From NCBI GenBank assembly GCA_907165275.2, contig OU015655.1:1004501-1068500 (forward strand): DNA of 64,000 nt, given 5' to 3'. The stretch is from Zygaena filipendulae (taxonomy: Eukaryota; Arthropoda; Insecta; Lepidoptera; Zygaenidae). The translations under genes were made by a program, and so were the position numbers. A model generated the notes under the pieces. The model was not told where the DNA came from. It worked only from the letters and a program-made list of their open reading frames with translations, and did no database searches. This document shows positions 54,072-64,000 of this stretch, one piece after another (position 1 is the first letter of the stretch; every line of letters begins with the position of its first letter).

Positions 54072-57000
54072 TTAGGGTTCAGTGCTGTTATGGAAGCTGA
54101 TGGCGCCGGTCGCGTTGTGTGACGCGGAGAACTTGGCGATGATGCCCTCCAGCGACGTCCAAGTGCCGACGACGAGTCCCAGCACACCGAAGAGTACTAC
54201 AATGACGTTCTTGACCAACATGCGCACGCGCTCCGAGTGCGACACGTAGTACCAGTACGTGCAGCTCTGTATGAAGGCTGGGAAGGCGAGCCCCAGCGCC
54301 GACAAGCACAGCGCTCCGAACAGAGATATGAACAGGTCCAACTCCGGCACGGCCGCAGCGATTCCAACTAGCGGGGACACCAAAAGAATTTGTTAAGTGG
54401 ACATAGATAAGCAATAGTGTGTTAACCTACACTGGAGAAATTTTGAGTAAATTGAAGTTTTAAAATTATAACGCCATTTTGTTTCAACATTTTTATGTTC
54501 AATATTTAGTTACATATTTAGAAAATGTAATAAGGTAAACACATAAAAAACGTTCTCTAACTCTCAATAAATCGTTCTGAATTAATAACTTCGTTTTGTG
54601 GGTTAACATGTTATTGCTTATCTGCGTCCAAGTATACCTTGTGTATTAAGCTAGGTGAGTAAATGTTAGTGGTTTGTCTTATAGAGTAGGTACTAAAAAA
54701 ATTTGGACATGTAGGTATTGTGTCGTAATTTCGTGTGAGGTCACTATCCGGTACAGTTTATACGGGGTTCCAGATGTCAAAAATCTTTCGAAATGACATT
54801 AAAATCTCTATGTATTCGCCGATAGGTACACGCCACGAGACAGGCAGTGAATTCAGTTTCCAAATTCTGAAATCTTAATTAGGACATTGATTGATTTACT
54901 TTATGTACTTAAACAAAAAACTTTTCATGCTAAATGTGATTACACTTGTCTGAATTAAGTAACTTAGCCAGGACAGGATGATTACGAATCAATAAGCTAG
55001 TGTTTAAATTGGTTCCGATAACATCCCTACTTTGGGTAATATGTATAAATAAACGTCGTAAGTATAGATGGTTTTACAGCGATGATAACTCAGTGGTTGG
55101 TGCGTTCGGATCAAACGCCGCAAGGCGTAGGTTCGAACCCTAACAATGAGCTTGAGCTGTCGGTGAAGGAAAACATCGTGAGAAAACCATAGCATGGTGG
55201 TAGAGCGCTCTCTAGTGCCCGGCTCGCTAGCTACCACCTTCAAGTTGCAAATCTGTCGCCAAGCACCTGACGGTGTGTTCCGGCAGCCCCGCTTCAAAGC
55301 CAGTGCCCATCCCCATTCCAGGTCGGCAACGCACCCGCATGCCTTCTGGTGTTGCAGATGTCCATGGGCGGTGGTAATCACTTACCATCAAGTGTACCAC
55401 TTGCCCATTGGCCCCTATGACATAAGAAAAAAAAATAGATGGGCAAGCAACCCGGTTTAAATCTGGTGCTTGGTCTTAAACCCGATCAAAGCCTATAAAC
55501 GCCTACGCACCGGGCTTTAAACCGGGTTGGTAATCGAGGGTCGTGAGTGTAAGGTACTCACAAGTGACAAGCACGATGACAGTCCGCAGCAGGTACTCCC
55601 AGACGAGCCGGTGCTTGCTCTTGAGCAGCCGCACTCCGATGTACTCGTTCCACAGGATGTCGATGGCGACGTAACACGCCAGCCCGTGCGTTACAAATAT
55701 AGCGAAAGCCAGCAGACACTGCACCACGCTCGCCAGCCTATAAATATATATTAGGACAGCTTTTAAGACGATATTAAACTAAGTCTCGAGTTTCTGTGAA
55801 ACACTGTTTATTAGGCTCAGACCAAATAAAAACTAAAGACGGAACGCGTAGAACAAATAAGTGAAGCCCGGCAAAAGACACCACGCCGTGCACGTACACA
55901 GAAACATGCACATTGCACATACTTATCAGAAAAAGTCACCATACCTTTTAGTTTGAGCTTCTCCCGCCAATAGAGGTGACGCAACGATTAAGTTAAAAAA
56001 TGCCACATTGTGTCGTCAACGGTCGAAAAATAAAAAAACAGCATGGAATCACTTATCACCACTAAGTAAACTAAGCAAGTCATACACTTTCCTAATCACC
56101 ACATGCATACGCATTAACCGGCTTCACTTCGTTGTTCGAGACGTTCCGTCTTTAGTTTTTATTTGGTCTGAGTTATTAGGTACAGAACTTACAGCCCTAT
56201 TAGCCAAGTTGGCAATCTATGATTGTTAATAGATACTATAGAAAACTAAGGAACGTAGCGTCAATTCACTTGGTCGCGTGAAGTCGTCCAATCAAAAGTA
56301 CAACTTTTCGCAACCACGTGACATGACGATAAGTTGCTTAGTTTTCTATAGTGATAACGCTATAGATTGTTAACTTGACTAACGATAAGGGGGCGCCCAT
56401 TCTGTAAGCGCTTCCTACTTTTTTCTATGAAGAAAATTAAGCATCTTTTAAATCTCAGTACTTTACATGGACCAATAAAACTAGACTTGTTTAATTGGTC
56501 CGTGGTACTTTATAATCTCTGAGGCTTTTATGATCCCATCCAACATGTAATACTGTTATTCTATGGACTATTACTAAATATTCCTTCCTTTCTTTTTTAA
56601 TGAAACGAGTTTTATGTAGCAGTAAACAAATGTGTTTTATTGTCACCTGTTGCCGCCTAGTTTAAAAATACTTACTGTATTGATGTTCAGTTCAGTTTTG
56701 CCCGATGTAGGTACCTACCGAAATGTAAAAGCGAATAGACGTCCAAATGGCAACTTACGTCTCCCTATTCCCGTCGGGCAATATCCCTAGGTTGAGAGTG
56801 ATGCTGCCAGCAGCTTCCGCTCCGTAGCACAGGTAACCGAACAAGCCCATGCCAACGTACAATATGATAATGCAGATCATGGCACGGTTCAACACACCAA
56901 ATTTGCCCACAAAGTCCTTGGGCGTTTTCATTTCATTCTCCAATGGCAGGATCTATAAGAGAGATCAAAGTTTGAATTTGGATCAATATGATTGTATTTT

Positions 57001-60000
57001 TTTGTTCTTTACTTTAAATAAATAAAATATATATAAAGAGAGAAATATAAACTGCCTTAGTAATATTTAGGTATATTATCGATATAAGAGTAGATATGTA
57101 CTTATGTAACTTTTAAATATAAAACAGCCACTTAGTAAATACTAATAATTTTGGAATACCTAAGTTTCGCATGATGAAAATCGATAGGTAAATATGATTA
57201 AAGTTAATAAAAATTTTGCACAAAATAACACAACATATCTACAAGTTCGCAAAGACACAATATATTATTATGATAATTATTTAAAAGTTTGCTTTCGCAT
57301 AATATACATTATCAAACAGCGTAGTACAAAGGCAATGCAAATAAAATATACCTAACCGCTGCGCAACAACAACTCAAATTAAAAATTAATGTCAGAGACT
57401 CTTTTTTTGAAGTCGGTTAGTTATAACGTAATTCTCCTGCGCGTACCTAGTCTGTTATCCTGTGTACTGTAAGGTAATCGTCCTGCGCAATAAAACTCAC
57501 CACGCCAATAGCTTCCAGCGCGAAGAGCACGGTGCCAAAGAACAGGGGGAAGTGGCTCAGCTTCCCAACTGGCACCTTGCCGTCCAGCGTGGGTTGCTCT
57601 CTGAACAGGTAGTACAGAATGATGGCGAAGCTGACGATTGTGATGGCGTTGGCGAGGGCGGAGAACGGTGCCAGGTACTTGAGGTTGCGCACCCAGTTGA
57701 TCAGTATCAGGGGCAGCAGGATGCACAGCATCACCTGGAACACGGTGACCTGCAGCCCGAACTGGTTCACGAGCACCACCTGGATGTTCTCCGATACGAA
57801 CACCACGTACACGCAGCACGTACCTATTTGGTACACCAGCAGGAACGTGTTCACCACGTGCCTGGAAAATAATAATTGGAATTCATTCTCAGACCAAGGT
57901 TCCTGGTTCGATTCCCGCTGGGGGTGGACTTTGTGTGATGAACACGGGGTTCCACTTTCGAGTCTGGGCGTGTAAGTATATATTATATATATCTAATATA
58001 GTATAGTATTATGTAATAATATGTAGTATGTACCACGTTTGCTTGGTTTCCACGACACAAGCTTAAAGCTTAGTGTGGGATCAAGACTGTGACAAGTGGA
58101 TCTGTGTGTTGTGACATGAATTATATTATTATTAAGGTATCTGTATAAAAAAAAACTATGCAATTTTGCTATCCGTCATCTGAGGACGCGATTCGTCCGT
58201 TTTTTGTATGTAATCGGTGCAACCGAGGGAGGAGTGACTGAGAGGTCGTTCGACCCAACATCGACACGGCTGGATACGGATGAGGGGTATCAAACAATTG
58301 TATGTTATTGCTTCAGTCTCCGGCCGCAATATCTCCCCCAGATAACGCAACCAATCTTTGTCTTGAAAGCAAATTATATTATAAGTTTTAAGTGAAAAAA
58401 AAAATTCATGGACTTCGCGGGACATCTAACAGCTATGTGAAAAATCGAAATTATTTTGAAGAAAACATAGTCAAAAGGAAATGAATACAGCACAATCCTT
58501 ACTATCCTTACTAATATTATATATGCGAAAGTAACTCTGTCTGTCTGTCTGATACGCTTTTACGCCTTAACGGCTCAACTGATCATCATGAAATTTTGCA
58601 TACACATTGCATACAGAGAAGGACATAGGGTACTTTTTGTACCGGAATCCCCGCGGGAACTCCAAAATTAACGCGGGTGAAACCGTGGAGAACATCTAGT
58701 TATAAATGGACATAGATAAGCAATAGTGTGTTAACCCACACTGGAGAAATTTTGAGTAAATCGTGTCTTAAAATTATAGAGCGATCTTCTGTCAATATTT
58801 TTTATGGTCAATATTTGGTTACATACTTAAACAATGTAATAAGGTAAACACGTAATTAAAAAACGTTCCCTAACTCTCAATAAATCGTTCTGAATAGGGA
58901 ACTTAATTTTGTGGGTTAACATGTTATTGCTTATCTGCGTCCAAATATAATATTAATTTTGTTATATAACAATGATTGTTCATTTATATTAATTTAATAC
59001 AATACGAAAGTTGAATAATACCCGAAATTCACGCGGGCGAAGTCGCGGGGCACAGCTAGTTCTAAACTAAACAAAAATGTTTTTTCTTTCGCTAAAAACT
59101 AACGGCAAAGTATATAGGAGCGATTCAGTGAATTTTCTGTTAAACGATTCTCATTTCCGCTTTATTTCGGTATTTTGAAATCGATTAGATACACCTTTGA
59201 AATTGAAAATAAAAGTATCACAGACATCCGGTGAACGAGTTTTTACAGTCAGTGGTTCAATGCCTTCTGAAAATTAAGCTAAGCGATCGTTTCTCACCTT
59301 GGAAAAACTGCCCTGTTATTCTAAGGTTTCATGTCATGATATAAAATTCTTGCGTAAACAAACAAATGTTAAGTGTGTTCACTGATAAGATGTAGTGCTC
59401 TCGGATTGATTGTGAATGCAAGTGATTGACACATCGCGTCCCGTAGGTACGTAAGATAAACAATCTAGGTCAAGATCAACGATGATGAAAACAAAAATAC
59501 GACATATCGTTGATCAGTCATCTTAACAGCGCCAATTGTAAATATTATTATACATAGAGTATTCTTAAATTTGTACAATATTCAATGGTATTTCAATAAA
59601 CGATAGCATCACGCCATCAAGAAACAATGCCAATAGTCTAAAATGTATTTTCTATCGAACGCAGAGATATTATATGTTAGCTTGAACTTAACACACTACC
59701 GCGTGTCTAGATTCCTATAGTACCTATAACTACCTGCTTTAATAAATGCTGAGTGGTAGCCATTTTGGTACCTCAGACGAATCTGAGTTTGGTACCAACT
59801 ATTCTAGTTTGTCTCACGGTTGTACTTATTTTATCTTTATGGTATCAAATAAACTTTTTTCTATTCTATTCTATATACATATCAACAAAATTGAAGTTTC
59901 TATTTTTAATGTAAAAATAACAGCTTTAATTTACTCAATGCATATGAAAGTATAAGTATTATACAATACAATAAAAAGAATTCTTTAAATTTTTCACTAT

Positions 60001-60865
60001 TTATCTGTCTTGTTGTTCGTTCCGGCTTATCTGGGAAAAAGGTAGACCGATTTCGACGGGACTTTCACTGGAAGATAGCTGATTTTATAAGGAGTAGATA
60101 ACTTAGGCTAGTGAAACCGCTGGGCAGAGCAATAATTATGATACCTATAAGAATTTTCCATAAACTAATGCAAGATTTATCATATAATCTCCAACCGTCT
60201 CTATGCTTTTCATTTTGTATCGTATTTATGTCTGAGTATACAATTTTGTATACAATTATTTTGACTATACTTTATAGTAGCACTAGCTGTCCGGCGCGAT
60301 TTCATCCGCGGTAATTTCGGAGTTCCCGCGGTAATTCCGGGAAAAAAGTGCTGTAGTTTACGGTGATAAGCAGTTCCCCGCATTAATTCCGGAGTTCCCG
60401 CGGGAATTCCGGGATAAAAACTATCCTATCCTTTAAGTTGGACCGTATTATAAATGGTTACAAAATTTTATCAAAATCCGTGCAGTAGTTTCGGAATCCA
60501 TCGCGGACAAACAACGTGACACGTGATTTATATAATACACCTGTGTATATATGGTAGTACCTATTTAATAAGTGATGTTAGTGGGTACTTACGCTGAATA
60601 CGGCGCGCAAACTTTGCACCAGTCCGGTCCCTCCGAGAGCGCCGCCTCGGCTAGCGCCGTGTACGTCATGGAGGGCACTCTGCGCCGCTTGCAGATAGCG
60701 TAGCACGAGTCAATGAGCACGTGGATGCAGTAAGTGCACAGCACGCCGATGATGATGGTACCGATCACGCCGACCACGTAGCCGGAGTTGGAGAACGCGT
60801 GCGGCATCGCCAGTATGCCTGTGCCCAAGCTACCTTTCAGCAAATGCAGCAGTGTCTCCGTGTTT
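54072..60865 (-). CDS. SLC36/PAT-type proton-coupled amino-acid transporter (5' incomplete)
   Basis: Exons in gene order are 60865-60593, 57861-57501, 56952-56759, 55737-55562 and 54367-54072 (stop), all GT/AG with matching phases. They give 433 codons including the stop, against about 470 residues for insect PATs. The first visible residues NTETLLHLLKGSLGTGILAM are the classic start of helix 1. Further marks are LFFGTVLFALEAIGV joined to ILPLENEMKTPKDFVGKFGV (the EAIG/PLEN signature), and FPAFIQSCTYWY near the end. Roughly 11 hydrophobic helices can be counted. PAT proteins carry small amino acids with protons across plasma or lysosomal membranes; in flies Pathetic and CG1139-type members support growth signalling. 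The N-terminal tail of about 40 residues must lie on an exon not recognised beyond 60865. The acceptor before 54367 lies 31 bases from MITE B3. Confidence 0.92.
54399..54629. mobile_element. MITE family B, copy B3
   Basis: This 231-bp element starts GGACATAGATAAGCAATAGT and ends TTATTGCTTATCTGCGTCC, flanked by AAGT on both sides. It is inverted relative to B1 and B2. It ends 31 bases upstream of the last PAT exon in gene orientation. Confidence 0.94.
55078..55435 (+). repeat. Second SINE family, tRNA-like head, poly(A) tail
   Basis: The head ATAACTCAGTGGTTGGTGCG and the B-box-like GTAGGTTCGAACCC are followed by a body ending in GGTCGGCAACGCACCCGCAT, TTGCAGATGTCCATGGGCGG, TTGCCCATTGGCCCCTATGA and A(9). 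The 3' body is shared with lepidopteran LINE tails, which is recollection. It lies in the last PAT intron. Confidence 0.8.
57885..58140 (+). repeat. tRNA-headed SINE, copy S3
   Basis: CCTGGTTCGATTCCCGCTGG, GAACACGGGGTTCCACTTTC, CCACGTTTGCTTGGTTTCCA and GTGTTGTGACATGAATTATA match S1 in the opposite orientation. It starts about 25 bases outside PAT exon 57861-57501, upstream in gene orientation. Confidence 0.8.
58507..58700 (+). repeat. Family R copy
   Basis: It runs from CTTACTAATATTATATATGC through CAACTGATCATCATGAAATT to the tail ending GAAACCGTGGAGAACATCTA. It stands 7 bases from MITE B4. A detached tail (GGCGAAGTCGCGGGGCACAG) lies at 59035-59060. Confidence 0.82.
58708..58942. mobile_element. 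MITE family B, copy B4
   Basis: This 235-bp element starts GGACATAGATAAGCAATAGT and ends TTATTGCTTATCTGCGTCC, flanked by AAAT on both sides. It has the same orientation as B3 and lies in the first visible PAT intron. Confidence 0.94.
60282..60537 (-). repeat. Family R, CACGTGTCACG subfamily, copy 3
   Basis: CTAGCTGTCCGGCGCGATTT, a duplicated GAGTTCCCGCGGGAATTCCG segment, AGTTGGACCGTATTATAAAT and CAACGTGACACGTGATTTAT are the reverse of 32587-32766. It lies 56 bases from PAT exon 60593-60865. Confidence 0.88.
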
Positions 60866-61524
60866 CTGTTGCAAAAATTGTTGTTGTGTCATAAATATTG
60901 TTCTATTGAGTTCCGTTTATATCTACAGACATTGAGGGTGCCAGACACGTTCCGTGGCAGTCAAAATATTATTCTCTTATACAACGCGTATTAACGTATT
61001 TATACATACCTATATATCGTAATTGTATCGCAGCCGTGCAGACGCCGACAGAATATATTGTCTCGCGGTTCATTTCTGTACGTGTCTATGACTACATATA
61101 GAGGGTGAATAGAGCATCGGAACCGTGCAGATGTCTTTTGTAAATAAATGGTGTCTTTTTGTTCTGCCCATGTCTGTAGATATAAACAAACCTTTACTCG
61201 TACCTACAATGGATGGGAGGCAGCAATTATTTCTACATTAATACTATAAAGAAGAAAGATGTGATTTTTTGTTTGTTACGATTTAGCTCAAAAACTACTG
61301 GATCGATTTCAAAAATTCTTTCACCATTAGAATGCTTCATTATTCCTGAGTAGCATTGGCTATATTGTACTCGGAATATAACACGTCCGTACGTCGGAAA
61401 CAACTAGTATGTTATACAAGATGTTAGGTTAGATGCGAGGCTTAATGAAGGAGAGTAGTCAGTATTCGATTCTCGTCTCAAATATTTATCTAAAAAAAAA
61501 ACATAACGTGTGTGACGTACCTAA

Positions 61525-61704
61525 TCCTACTAATATTATGAATGTGAAAGTGTGGATGTTTGGATGTTTGTTACTCAATCACGCAAAAACGGCTGAACGG
61601 ATTTGGATGAAATTTGACATGCACGTTGTCAGGGGTACAGAAAAGGACATAGGGTACTTTTTATCTCGGAATTACCGCGGGTGAAACCGCGGGCCACAGC
61701 TAGT
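61525..61704 (+). repeat. Family R copy, near complete
   Basis: CCTACTAATATTATGAATGT, GTGGATGTTTGGATGTTTGT, AAACGGCTGAACGGATTTGG and the tail ending GAAACCGCGGGCCACAGCTA are almost the same as at 8221-8408, marking a recently active subfamily. Confidence 0.9.
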
Positions 61705-62284
61705 TATCCATAAAAAAAGATTTAATTGCCTACCCTTAAGATTTGTATTTAACACATCACCTCCACCTGGTTGCCTGGAAGAGGCCACTTTTAGCGATAA
61801 CACCACCTATTGGTGCCAAATATACCTACTATTCCTAAGGTTACTGTATTTTTCTATAACTTTTTGTCTGCATAAGTTATTTCTATGTACCTATACGCAA
61901 CTAACAAAAACTATTTCAATATGGAATGCTAAAACATTTTTTTTTAAATTTAGTTATTAAGTATTGCTGGATACAATACGTAATAAGTTTTGTGTATATA
62001 AACAGATAATGTTCGAATTTCCAAGGTTTTGTGAGTCAGAGATCGAGTTTCGTTCCGGATATAATTTGAGATATATACAGATAAGACCCCACACCCAAAC
62101 CGCAACACTATATTGTCTATATCATACAAAGTCGGCTATCTAGACACCATTGACGCAATCAGGTACGGTTGATACATAATAAATAATGTTGTTTCCAATT
62201 TTATTGTAAACACCACAGAACAGATAGAATGGGCCATCAATTCGGTTTAGTAAGGAAACATGAAAACCAGTGTCGCCGGCTGAT

Positions 62285-62340
62285 TTTTAACCGACTTCCA
62301 AAAAGGAGGAGGTTCTGCATTCGGCTGTATGTAGGTTTTT
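62285..62340 (+). repeat. GGAGGAGGTT short repeat, copy 3
   Basis: AACCGACTTCCAAAAAGGAG, GGTTCTGCATTCGGCTGTAT and a T run repeat the block at 12481. Confidence 0.65.
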
Positions 62341-62557
62341 TTTTAATTTTCACGCACTATTCGTCACGTATACACGAACATTTGTCAACGTAGCGAAATG
62401 TAAGTATTCAATTTTGTTGCATATTTTCTTTAGTAATTCTGTGCTGCCAAATAAAGATTTATGTCTATGTCTACATATTATTATATCTAAACGGCAATCA
62501 GGTAGGTACGTATATTCAAAATTTATAGGGCGTGAAATATTGTAGTTAAACATATTT

Positions 62558-62804
62558 GAGCGCCGATAAGCAATAACATGCTAGCCCACAAAAGTAAGTT
62601 ATAGATACGGAATGCTTTATTGGGAGTTATATGTATAGAACCTTTTTAAATTATGTGTTAACCTTTTTACCTCCATTGTTTAAATACAAAATGTAGAACA
62701 TAAAAACAAAATGTAACACAAAGTGGTGTTATAATTAATATAAAAAACACGATTTGCTCGAAATTTCTCCAGTGTGGGTAACACACTATTGCTTATCTAT
62801 GTCC
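62558..62804. mobile_element. MITE family B, copy B5 (most diverged)
   Basis: This 247-bp element starts GAGCGCCGATAAGCAATAAC and ends CACTATTGCTTATCTATGTCC minus one T/A variation, flanked by ATTT on both sides. The first three bases differ from the family consensus, so it is older than B1-B4. Confidence 0.9.
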
Positions 62805-63614
62805 ATTTGAGATGCCAGCGAAGTATTGGAAAAGCATGAGCATTTGCTCATGCCATTTTTCGTTTTGATATTTTTTTTCAGCATCCAAAGTTAACAACTT
62901 TATGAAAGTGATAAAAAGCGTAACGGTAAAAGTTGTTCATAGTTTTGTTGCTCATAGGCAAATATTTTTGTAGCATACTTTTTCGAAATTACATAACACG
63001 AGTATATGCAATGGCAGCAGGTACCTTAACGAGTCAAGTAGAGGAAGTAACGAGGATACGATACCGCAATATCGCGACAAGATTACAAATTGGCAGTTAC
63101 CTACACATTAGGTCATTCTTATACTCGTTTAGCTTTAGTTCATAAATTCCTAAGTACCTACCTACAGTGTATTTCTAATCTATGTACGACGTTATTGAAG
63201 ATCGTTACGTTTGCGTTACGCGTTACACATTTCGTGAGGTTTAAATCATTGCATGCGTGTGTCACAGCAACCAGAGTGTGGTGATTTATAAATAATAAAT
63301 AGAAATTTAATGTTTTCAACTGTAAATATTTTCATGTAAGCCATCAAAGCACTATAGCGGTGGTGGACAAATTAGTTCAATACACATAGGGAGCTGCTAC
63401 AACAAAAGGCGTCCGCTGCCCAGTAGGTCCGGCTCGGCCAGGAAACACAATGAGGAAGTGCCGACAGAAGGCCGCAGACACACTAAAGTGATTCACTTGT
63501 CGCGCTCCTTGCTCGCAATGATTTAATAAAAAGGACCTCGCTATTTTTAGTAAGTATGGTAAGGTTGAGGACGTACGTACGTACGTACCTACACATTACA
63601 CAACTACATGTCCA

Positions 63615-63844
63615 GCGGAGCTAGGATGCGCAACATGATAAAATTTTATCGAGCCATTTTATCGATTCTCGTCGACATAATATATCGTTTTGTCTACCAG
63701 TGGTAAAAAATGTTTAACCGAATCTAGTCTTAACTCAATACCCCACTACTGCACTTTTTTGCTTGGACGCCCACAAATATTTGTCGTGTCGACAATTTTA
63801 TCCTTCGTTCGATAAATATATCATGTTGCGCATCCTAGCTCCGC
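63615..63844. mobile_element. MITE-like element with GCGGAGCTAGGATGCGCAAC ends
   Basis: GCGGAGCTAGGATGCGCAAC followed by ATGATA at the left is exactly inverted at the right (TATCATGTTGCGCATCCTAG, CTCCGC). The 230-bp element has an AT-rich centre with ATCGATT words. No target duplication is obvious and there is no other copy in the window. Confidence 0.8.
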
Positions 63845-64000
63845 AGTAGTGGGTCTGGAAAGGCGCGTCCCACTCGCTCGACTCATCTAGATTCTATCTA
63901 CACGTCTTTGATGATTGCAACTGCGGGGATCGGGGATATTAAAATAAATAGTCCGGAGTTTGAGTAACGAATGCAGTGCTTTATTGAAATACTATCTAGT

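Larger units (their letters stand above)
60866..64000. other. Region upstream of the visible PAT exons; repeats only
   Basis: The missing N-terminal PAT exon should lie here or beyond the window but I could not recognise it. The stretch holds a divergent family R-like copy (61240-61410), a good family R copy, MITE B5, the GGAGGAGGTTC repeat and the 63615-63844 element. A (GTAC)n run is at about 63572-63588. Frames at 61433, 62933 and 63090 are not supported as genes. Confidence 0.5.

Noticed and set aside
63380..63500. GC-richer patch as the missing first exon of the PAT gene
   Set aside because: Minus-strand translations do not show the expected HPTS-type sequence before helix 1 and no phase-2 donor fits.
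1..64000. CRISPR array, phage, plasmid or operon-like gene cluster
   Set aside because: The DNA is spliced eukaryotic sequence; tandem repeats found are minisatellites and duplications without spacer-repeat structure.

Overview
The window is insect nuclear DNA, most likely from a moth or butterfly (Lepidoptera). It is AT-rich, its genes are split into short exons with GT/AG introns, and it is littered with a 200-bp repeat family ending in a GCGGGTGAAACCGCGG-type core, small inverted-repeat elements, tRNA-headed SINEs and decayed LINEs of the kind that fill lepidopteran introns. There is no bacterial, viral or plasmid gene arrangement. All genes were assembled by hand from exon translations, splice signals and reading-frame continuity; no alignment was run.

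Layout, left to right. (1) 1-2.1 kb: the probable 5' end of a minus-strand gene that leaves the window to the left. (2) 5872-6909 (+): single-exon TPX2/Mei-38-like spindle protein, preceded by a 390-bp-period tandem repeat. (3) 7889-15749 (-): a nine-exon gene I cannot name; one of its introns is exactly a MITE. (4) about 19.35-27.05 kb (-): an SLC7-type light-chain amino-acid exchanger. (5) 27733-29141 (-): a seven-exon gene for a secreted 247-residue protein with six cysteines, family unknown. (6) 31591-47672 (+): a complete 16-exon UHRF1 gene (UBL, tandem Tudor, PHD, SRA, RING; 839 residues), the best-supported call here. (7) 47.7-54.0 kb: gene-free, with inverted-repeat elements. (8) 54072-60865 (-): the last five exons of an SLC36/PAT-type proton-coupled amino-acid transporter, whose first coding exon is not visible. 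(9) 60.9-64 kb: repeats only.

The genes do not form an operon or a single pathway. UHRF1 points to maintenance DNA methylation, the TPX2-like protein to spindle assembly, and the two transporters to amino-acid uptake of unrelated families.

The most unusual material is in the mobile elements. A MITE with TA-type targets (family A) interrupts a coding exon yet can be spliced out in frame using its own terminal bases. A second MITE family (B, five copies, each with a perfect 4-bp target duplication) repeatedly sits just upstream of 3' splice sites. A 1643-bp foldback element with nearly identical 680-bp arms and a transposase-like fragment in its loop has landed inside a SINE in the UHRF1 intron that splits the RING finger.
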